Shown: positions 6,934 to 11,510 of the stretch, piece after piece
How positions within the stretch are numbered: position 1 is the stretch's first letter
How the letters are laid out: each line of letters opens with the position of its first letter
Assembly: GCA_047619485.1 (NCBI GenBank)
Contig: JBLHKE010000185.1
Coordinates: forward strand, 1-11,510
Reading direction: 5' to 3'
Length of the DNA stretch: 11,510 bases
Origin: JBLHKE01 sp047619485
Lineage (GTDB): Bacteria > Verrucomicrobiota > Verrucomicrobiia > Verrucomicrobiales > DEV007
Notes under the pieces: model-generated
The model's database searches: none
Told to the model about the DNA's origin: nothing
Seen by the model: only the letters and a program-made list of their open reading frames with translations
Translations under genes and position numbers: made by a program

Positions 6934-7332
6934 ATGACACCTCTCGAGACCATTCAGAAACTATACGCATCCTTCGGCGAGCGTGATTTCCGCGCCTTCC
7001 GGGAGCTGTGTTCTCCCACCGTCCAATGGCTTCAGAACCCCGGCTTTCCTGGAGGTGCCATCTATGACGGCGCGGACGCCATCATCAAGGGCGTGTTTGA
7101 ACGCAACGACGCCCTGTGGAAAGATTTTCGCTTCGAGCTGGAGTCGATGCATGAGGCTGGCGATGTCGTCATCGTCACCGGCCATTACACCGGCAAAAAC
7201 TCTGCCACTAATGTACCGTTTCGAGCATCGGTCGCCCATATCTACGACGTCGCCGATGGCGCGGTTCAACGGTTCCGCATGTTCGCCGATACCCACACAC
7301 TTCACCAATCGCTCTCTTCTGGCCAACCCTAA
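6934..7332 (+). CDS. SnoaL-like / NTF2-fold protein
   Basis: This is a 132-residue protein. ATG 6934 begins the typical domain start 'MTPLETIQKLYASFGERDFRAF'; the longer open frame overlaps the oxidoreductase gene and is rejected. The pattern of an N-terminal helix, then 'W.QNPGFPGGAIYDGADAIIKGVFERNDALWKDFRFEL' (32-69), then strands with DVVIVTGHYTGKN (77-89), HIYDVADGAVQRFRMFADT (102-120), is that of the SnoaL/ketosteroid-isomerase-like cone fold. These proteins bind small hydrophobic or polyketide-like molecules; some are isomerases or cyclases, and many have no known activity. Length is standard. It is 23 bp from the gene before and 18 bp from the gene after, hence almost certainly co-transcribed. 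This is the second cone-fold protein in the window, unrelated in close sequence to the DUF1348 one. Confidence 0.88.
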   Translation: MTPLETIQKLYASFGERDFRAFRELCSPTVQWLQNPGFPGGAIYDGADAIIKGVFERNDALWKDFRFELESMHEAGDVVIVTGHYTGKNSATNVPFRASVAHIYDVADGAVQRFRMFADTHTLHQSLSSGQP

Positions 7333-7350
7333 CAAACTCTCAACTCAACA

Positions 7351-8232
7351 ATGACTGATTTTAAAATGCGCCGCGCCGGACTCCTGTTCGGCTCCTTCTC
7401 CGCCGAAGCGCTTTCGCTCGGTGTGCACTGGATCTACGATCCCGACGAACTCGCTCAGAGACACGGGCGGGTGATTGACTACAAAGCGCCAGGTGCGAAT
7501 TCCTATCATCCCCACAAACAAGCGGGCGATCAGGGCCACGTCGGCGATCAAGCCCTGCGCTTGCAGGATTTTCTCCAACGCGAGCAGCGCTGGGATGCCG
7601 CCTCCTTCATGGACGACTGGATCGCCATGTGGCCGACCTATAATGACTACGTCGACAAAGCCACCAAGACGACCCTGGCAAACGTTCAGAACGGAACCGG
7701 CACGACCGACGCGGGCAGCGAATCGGATGAACTTGCCGGCCCTGCCCGGATCGCGCCCCTAGTCGCGTTTCTAGCAGACGCGCCGGAGGACGAAGTGGTA
7801 CAGGCAGCCGTCGAGCAAACCAAGCTGACTCATCGCTCTGCCGAAGCCGAGGAAGCCGCGACCTTCCTAGCCACAGCCAGCTACCGCATCCTACATGGGG
7901 GAAGCTTGGAAGACACGATCCGCGAAACTGCTCCTGACTGGACTCTGAAAGCTGCCGACACGGCCTTGCCGCTCCACGCGGTGGAAGCCATTGCTGAACT
8001 TGGCCCGGCCTGCGCCATTCCATCCGCCCTGCCCTCAGTCATCTACCTGGCACTAAAGCACAGAGACAACACCGAGACCGCCTTCATTGAGAACGCGATG
8101 GCGGGCGGCGATAACTGCGCTCGCGGATTGGCTCTCGGCCTAATCGTCGGCGCGGCCAACGGTCTCGACGCCATCCCAGAACGTTGGCGTAATGAGTTGC
8201 GAGCCGCCACCAGACTCACGGCCTCACAATAA
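7351..8232 (+). CDS. ADP-ribosylglycohydrolase-fold protein with altered metal motifs
   Basis: This 293-residue protein is all-helical by look and of the usual length for the ADP-ribosylglycohydrolase (ARH/DraG) family. Family landmarks are GLLFGSFSAEALSLGVHWIYD (10-30), corresponding to the N-terminal G..GDA.G..E helix, a central helical set with LAGPARIAPLVAFLADAPED (128-147) corresponding to the G..MR..P region, and GGDNCARGLALGLIVGAANG (252-271), corresponding to the C-terminal GGDTDT..A..GA..GA motif. The canonical metal-binding TDDT is replaced by GHVGDQALRL (62-71), and the second Asp of GGDTD by Cys256. It may bind no magnesium pair, or bind it differently, so removal of ADP-ribose is uncertain. 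The GGDNC form reminds me of the J1-crystallin/selenoprotein J branch, from memory only. The leader is CA-rich with no Shine-Dalgarno. It is the last gene of the TetR block. Confidence 0.85.
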   Translation: MTDFKMRRAGLLFGSFSAEALSLGVHWIYDPDELAQRHGRVIDYKAPGANSYHPHKQAGDQGHVGDQALRLQDFLQREQRWDAASFMDDWIAMWPTYNDYVDKATKTTLANVQNGTGTTDAGSESDELAGPARIAPLVAFLADAPEDEVVQAAVEQTKLTHRSAEAEEAATFLATASYRILHGGSLEDTIRETAPDWTLKAADTALPLHAVEAIAELGPACAIPSALPSVIYLALKHRDNTETAFIENAMAGGDNCARGLALGLIVGAANGLDAIPERWRNELRAATRLTASQ

Positions 8233-8331
8233 TTTAACAGCCTGTCGGGCTTAGAGGGTTCGAGCAAAACCTTTTAGAATTCCGATCCAGATCCGCTCGC
8301 TGGGGTGGATTTGAATGGATTCAATGACGAA

Positions 8332-9924
8332 TCAGCGCCCGCGCGGCCGATTCAGCAGGCGCTTGATCTCGTCCGTCGCCTCCGGGTGATCCACCGCCTG
8401 GTGATCGCTGGGAATGATCTTCTCCGTGTCAGCACCCTCCAGATGGCTACTCCAATATTCGACCGTCCCATCAGACGAATCGTCGAGCAGTCCCTCCAGG
8501 CCACGGTTGCCGATGATGCTATGCACCTTGACCGGGTGGCTATCGGGGATCCCCGCCAGAATCTTCAAGGTCGGTTGCTCCGGCGAGAGTGCGTGGACGC
8601 TGTCGAGCTTCCCAGAACCCAGCTCCTCGTACTGCGGGGTGAACGCCCCAGGGTTGGCTGCTGAAATTCTCCCGTAGAACTCAGCGAACTTGTTCGGCGG
8701 GCGCACCAGCCATTGCGCCAAGCGCCCACGCCTGCTGTAGGAATCGGCGCTACCGAGATGGGGGACAGCAATGTAGATGACGCGCTTCACGTGTGTCTCT
8801 GGCTCCCAGAAGAAAGCTTGTCGCAACGAATCGCGATCCTTGTCGCTGAGATCCAAGGATTCGATCGACCTGGTGAAGGCCGCGTCCCAAAACACGTCGC
8901 CGGGACGGGTCAGCAAGCTGCGGGTCACGATCCCCCCCATGCTGTGTGCGATCACCGTGGTGGACCGCATCGCCGGGTCACGCCCATCCGGATCCAATAG
9001 GGCGCGAACCTCCCGCAGCTGCTTGCGCAGGATACGCCCGGAGTAGAGCGCGGGCGCCGAGGTGTTGTAGAGGTAGTGCCAAATCTGGTAGCGCTGGCGG
9101 ATCGAGTCATCACTCCATAGCTCGTTGCTCAGCCGGGCCCAGACTAGCGGCGTATCGAACAACCCGTGGATCAGGATCAGCGGCTCCTTGTTAGGGTCGT
9201 AGGGTTCCATCAGGTAGAGCTGTGGATCGCGTTTCGGCTCTCGCCTCAGGGGATCGAGCACCTTGAGGCGAATCAGCTCACGCGAGCGCGACAGGACCGC
9301 CGCCCAAGGGACAGTGAAATCGGCCGCCAGTGGCTGGGTCTCACCATCGATCGTGAAGTCATCCCTCTGCAGCGGGCATAGCAACTGAATCTCGACCTGC
9401 CGGATACCTTCGACCTCCTCCTCCGAACCGATCACCGCTGTTAGCGGGCGGCTGATGCCCTCCGGTGGGTAAAAGGTTTCGATCGGTTCACGCTTCTCGT
9501 TCGCACGGAATGCCACCAGCGGGGTGCCGATCCCACCACGGCGGTGATGTTTGATTTTCTTCACACGATAGTCAGCGGCAGGGCTGATCGAATCGAAGTA
9601 GCTCAGCGGGTAACTGCCGTGGTGACCGCTGACAAACCGGATCTGGTAGGTTACGCCCTCCGCACGGATGTGCCCCTCGCTGGTGCCCGGAAGTTGGCGT
9701 TTCCACTCTTCGACAAAGCTGCCGAGAGCGTGCACCGATTCCTTTCCCCCACCCTTCTCGAGCGCGAGTTCGAGCAGCTCGCCAAGCGAAGGATTCCTCA
9801 ATGAGAGATCGCTAGTCGATTGCCGCACGACCCGCCGAAGATCTGCAGGCACGACAGCACAAGAGCTGACGAGAATAAATGCCAGCGCGAGCAGAGCCCC
9901 CCTGGATATGGTCGAATGATTCAC
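8332..9924 (-). CDS. alpha/beta hydrolase lipoprotein
   Basis: The chosen GTG start at 9924 gives 530 residues; TTG 9942 and GTG 9939 are in-frame alternatives. The N-terminus is a lipoprotein signal, with basic Arg8, a hydrophobic core ALLALAFIL and lipobox VSSC with Cys22, so the protein should be exported and lipid-anchored. A long N-terminal region (about 25-235) precedes a catalytic alpha/beta hydrolase domain. That domain has LILIHGLFDTPLVW (249-262, oxyanion region), nucleophile elbow IAHSMGGIV (Ser328), IAVPHLGS after it, a probable Asp in SSDGTVEYWSSHLEGAD (Asp485), and the catalytic His in PSDHQAVDHPEA (His508 or His513). The elbow has Ala in place of the first Gly of G-x-S-x-G, which is tolerated in this lipase-like family. 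It is likely an esterase or lipase; the substrate is unknown. It converges with the ADP-ribosylglycohydrolase-like gene across a 99-bp gap where I see no convincing terminator. Confidence 0.9.
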   Translation of the reverse strand: MNHSTISRGALLALAFILVSSCAVVPADLRRVVRQSTSDLSLRNPSLGELLELALEKGGGKESVHALGSFVEEWKRQLPGTSEGHIRAEGVTYQIRFVSGHHGSYPLSYFDSISPAADYRVKKIKHHRRGGIGTPLVAFRANEKREPIETFYPPEGISRPLTAVIGSEEEVEGIRQVEIQLLCPLQRDDFTIDGETQPLAADFTVPWAAVLSRSRELIRLKVLDPLRREPKRDPQLYLMEPYDPNKEPLILIHGLFDTPLVWARLSNELWSDDSIRQRYQIWHYLYNTSAPALYSGRILRKQLREVRALLDPDGRDPAMRSTTVIAHSMGGIVTRSLLTRPGDVFWDAAFTRSIESLDLSDKDRDSLRQAFFWEPETHVKRVIYIAVPHLGSADSYSRRGRLAQWLVRPPNKFAEFYGRISAANPGAFTPQYEELGSGKLDSVHALSPEQPTLKILAGIPDSHPVKVHSIIGNRGLEGLLDDSSDGTVEYWSSHLEGADTEKIIPSDHQAVDHPEATDEIKRLLNRPRGR

Positions 9925-10018
9925 CGCGGCAGGATACACCAAAACCTGCCGGCCGCACCTCCGTCACGCCTCCAAATGGCTAAGTCCCTGAACCGCAGCG
10001 ATTTTCGATCTGTACCGA

Positions 10019-10043
10019 CATGTATCAAATTTTGTGAAACATG
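10019..10043. promoter_or_regulatory. imperfect 25-bp palindrome, possible operator of the lipoprotein gene
   Basis: Arms CATGTATCA (10019-10027) and TGAAACATG (10035-10043) match in inverse except for one pair, around an A/T-rich centre. The site is about 95 bp upstream of the lipoprotein GTG, a plausible promoter/operator distance. The function is inferred only from position and symmetry. Confidence 0.35.
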
Positions 10044-10059
10044 GATTCCTAGGTGATGC

Positions 10060-10130
10060 CCTTGATCAAGGAGCTTGGGGCGTCTCGCCGCGAGTTTTTA
10101 GTGACGGGGCTAGACGCCCCAAGTTCCTTG
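10060..10130. repeat. 71-bp inverted-repeat element (REP/MITE-like)
   Basis: CAAGGAGCTTGGGGCGTCT (10067-10085) and AGACGCCCCAAGTTCCTTG (10112-10130) are inverted copies that match at 18 of 19 positions and enclose a 26-nt loop. A perfect 12-bp palindrome, CCTTGATCAAGG (10060-10071), overlaps the left end. Within the loop, CTCG/CGAG (10084-10087 and 10091-10094) and GGGGC/GCCCC (10106-10110 and 10116-10120) allow alternative small hairpins. No coding capacity is present. The size and paired arms suit a dispersed extragenic palindrome or a very short miniature inverted-repeat element; copies elsewhere in the genome cannot be seen from here. It lacks a T-run, so it is not a typical terminator. 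Confidence 0.72.
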
Positions 10131-10201
10131 GTCTCAACCCTTGCGTGCAATAATCACAAATCGTAGTGCGCAGCAGTATAGACTCTACAAGCGCTCCACG
10201 A

Positions 10202-10218
10202 TCCCAGACCATCTGGGA
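10202..10218 (-). terminator. weak hairpin downstream of the BPSS1187-like gene
   Basis: TCCCAGA (10202-10208) and TCTGGGA (10212-10218) form a perfect 7-bp stem with a 3-nt loop, 10 bp past the stop codon of the minus-strand gene. The position suits a terminator, but no U-rich run follows in the direction of transcription, so efficiency is doubtful. Confidence 0.35.
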
Positions 10219-10227
10219 GTCGATCCC

Positions 10228-11250
10228 CTAGCGATCCCCGCGCTGATCGATCCGACAATCTGGGTCGATCGCCACCGCCTCGCCGGTCTCTCCCACCGGA
10301 TGGGTAAATAGGTAGCGCCAAACCGGTTCGTGCACAAAACTCCCGTCGACGTTCTTTCCGGACGCACCGCCTGGCGTGACCATCGAGTGGGCGCGCTTGG
10401 AATCCTTCTTCACATCGAAATCAGTCATCAGCCGCCGCGAGTTTTGGTAGGGTGCCGTGACCTGATCGACGTTCACCACCGGACCATATTGCGACAGCCC
10501 TAGCATCTGCCACGAGCGGCAATAGTGATCGCCGACCCACCCGCTATCGAGCACGTGGGAGAAGCCGAAATAACGATTCGCTGGCGTCGCGGAAGGCAGG
10601 CGCTGCCAGGTCTCAAACTGATCGCGCGGACCACAGAACATGACGACCCGCGCCACCTTCTGATGTTTCGCAAAGCGTGCCGCGGTCGTCGATCCGTGCG
10701 AAGCCCCGGCGATGATGACCTTCTCCCAGTCGAGGCCGGCGCCGTCCTTGCTGATGAATTGCCCCCACTTTCCCTGCGGGTTCTCTTTAGCGAGCCACTT
10801 CACGAACTGGAACGCGCGCTCTTGCATCCCATCGGGTTTTGGGATCTCTACCAGCGGGCTGTGGTCCTCGCCAGTCGCCGCCTCCAGCCGCACCTCACCG
10901 AGCCCAGTTCCCTCGCCAACCTTCTTGCTGATCTGGGAGAACCACCCGTTCGCATAATGGACTTGGATACTGTGCAGACCGTAGCTCGCTGTCCGATCAA
11001 ACAACTCCCGGCGGTAACTCATCAGCCAGATCACCAGCTTCCCCTGCTGAGCAACCCGCGTATCGACGAACGCATGCTGAAGGTCTTTCGGCTTACCATC
11101 CTTATCGGCAAAAACAAAATTGATCTGTGGGTGGGGCTTCGCCCGCGGATCGATCTCGCTCGCCCGTTTTTTAATCACATAGTGCTGCGACTCAGGGGCT
11201 GCGACAGCGACGGAGAGAGAGATCGAAAAGACGGCTAGGAAATACTTCAT
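10228..11250 (-). CDS. exported alpha/beta hydrolase, BPSS1187-like
   Basis: The ATG at 11250 is chosen because it begins a clear signal peptide (MKYFLAVFSISLSVAVA, cleavage near residue 17/18); the frame is open further upstream to 11298 without signal-like sequence. The product has 340 residues and is likely periplasmic or secreted. The nucleophile elbow is VIIAGASHGSTTAARFA (Ser184), in the G-x-S-x-G pattern. MFCGPRDQFETW follows the next strand, and KRAHSMVTPGG supplies the probable catalytic histidine (His288). FGFSHVLDSGW and LGLSQYGPVVNVD resemble the BPSS1187 family of alpha/beta hydrolases, a recognition from memory. It probably cleaves an ester or acts on a carbohydrate-linked acyl group; the substrate is unknown. 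It shares strand with the lipoprotein hydrolase 303 bp downstream but is probably transcribed separately. A 14-bp palindrome lies 72 bp upstream of the start. Confidence 0.85.
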   Translation of the reverse strand: MKYFLAVFSISLSVAVAAPESQHYVIKKRASEIDPRAKPHPQINFVFADKDGKPKDLQHAFVDTRVAQQGKLVIWLMSYRRELFDRTASYGLHSIQVHYANGWFSQISKKVGEGTGLGEVRLEAATGEDHSPLVEIPKPDGMQERAFQFVKWLAKENPQGKWGQFISKDGAGLDWEKVIIAGASHGSTTAARFAKHQKVARVVMFCGPRDQFETWQRLPSATPANRYFGFSHVLDSGWVGDHYCRSWQMLGLSQYGPVVNVDQVTAPYQNSRRLMTDFDVKKDSKRAHSMVTPGGASGKNVDGSFVHEPVWRYLFTHPVGETGEAVAIDPDCRIDQRGDR

Positions 11251-11321
11251 CGCAGCCAAAGAACCACCCACCGACAGGATTGCAAACCCGGACACCAACG
11301 ATCACCACCTCGCACGAGACC

Positions 11322-11335
11322 GATGTGATCACATC
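11322..11335. promoter_or_regulatory. 14-bp perfect palindrome upstream of the BPSS1187-like gene
   Basis: GATGTGATCACATC is fully palindromic and starts 72 bp upstream of the minus-strand ATG at 11250. Symmetry and position fit an operator for a dimeric regulator. TGTGA and TCACA occur without the 6-bp spacer of CRP/FNR sites, so that family is not indicated. Confidence 0.4.
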
Positions 11336-11437
11336 ACCTCCCCATCGCCCGGTGGCCGCTCGTCCAGCATTCAGTGTCTGCCACTAATAGCTCTGCTCGC
11401 GACAAGGCTCACGCACAGAAGTTCGAACTCCGTCACC

Positions 11438-11462
11438 GCAAGGGGGCGAACTCCCCCCTTGC
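11438..11462. repeat. 9-bp GC-rich hairpin near the window end
   Basis: GCAAGGGGG (11438-11446) pairs perfectly with CCCCCTTGC (11454-11462) around a 7-nt loop. CGAACTCC occurs at 11424-11431 and again in the loop at 11447-11454. No T-run follows on either strand. It may be an extragenic palindrome or part of a neighbouring gene's untranslated region; no gene is visible in 11251-11510. Confidence 0.55.
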
Positions 11463-11510
11463 AGTCCGGAAATACATTCTTGGCAGCTTCACATATTTCA
11501 AATTAGTCGC

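Larger units (their letters stand above)
9925..10227. other. non-coding gap between the two hydrolase genes
   Basis: This 303-bp stretch has no credible gene on either strand. It holds, from left to right, the leader of the lipoprotein gene, an imperfect 25-bp palindrome (10019-10043), the inverted-repeat element at 10060-10130, and a 7-bp hairpin just beyond the stop of the upstream hydrolase gene (10202-10218). The promoter for the lipoprotein gene is probably within it, perhaps near the A/T-rich centre at about 10022-10040, but no clear -35/-10 pair is seen. Confidence 0.7.

Noticed and set aside
8233..8331. Possible bidirectional terminator between converging genes
   Set aside because: Only a 4-bp AGCC/GGCT stem and scattered GATCC words are present; no convincing hairpin with a T-run.
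9925..9942. TTG start 18 bp upstream for the lipoprotein hydrolase
   Set aside because: A GTG at 9924 gives a normal 21-residue lipoprotein signal; the extension is not excluded but adds nothing recognisable.
10525..11238. 237-codon open frame on the plus strand
   Set aside because: It is antisense to the exported BPSS1187-like hydrolase and shows no family motifs or start context.
1..11510. CRISPR arrays, tRNA/rRNA genes, transposases, phage or toxin-antitoxin genes, classic defence systems
   Set aside because: No regularly spaced repeats, cloverleaf-like or rRNA-like sequence, or matching protein motifs were found on either strand.

Overview
The window looks like a moderately GC-rich bacterial chromosome segment, probably from Verrucomicrobiota or a near relative. 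This is a low-to-moderate confidence inference from protein style: a lipoprotein alpha/beta hydrolase, a BPSS1187-like secreted hydrolase, an SnoaL/ADP-ribosylglycohydrolase cluster, and start codons preceded by C/A-rich leaders with almost no Shine-Dalgarno sequence. No rRNA, tRNA, CRISPR array, transposase or phage gene is visible.

Left block (1-1567, +): a probable operon of an alpha/beta hydrolase (5' end outside the window), a DUF1348/NTF2-fold protein and a pyridoxamine-phosphate-oxidase-like flavin-binding protein. A strong GC-rich hairpin lies between the first two genes. Metabolic block (1723-5043, +): a short-form malic enzyme overlaps, by ATGA, a glutathione-reductase-like FAD oxidoreductase whose C-terminal His-Glu dyad is replaced. 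It is followed by a heavily deleted relic of NADP-type glutamate dehydrogenase. The original trio would have linked malate, NAD(P)H and glutamate metabolism; today only the first two genes are intact.

TetR block (5095-8232, +): a TetR regulator with a palindromic operator-like site just before its start is followed, in close spacing, by an unrecognised 210-aa protein, an N-terminally truncated flavodoxin-fold oxidoreductase, an SnoaL-like protein and a divergent ADP-ribosylglycohydrolase-fold protein with altered metal motifs. This is probably one regulated transcript.

Right block (8332-11250, -): two exported alpha/beta hydrolases, a lipoprotein and a signal-peptide protein, lie on the opposite strand. 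They are separated by about 300 bp of non-coding DNA that holds a 64-71 bp inverted-repeat element resembling a REP/MITE, plus smaller palindromes. The last 260 bp are non-coding, with a 14-bp palindrome and a GC-rich hairpin. The most noteworthy items are the gdhA relic, the two enzymes with altered catalytic motifs, and the inverted-repeat element.
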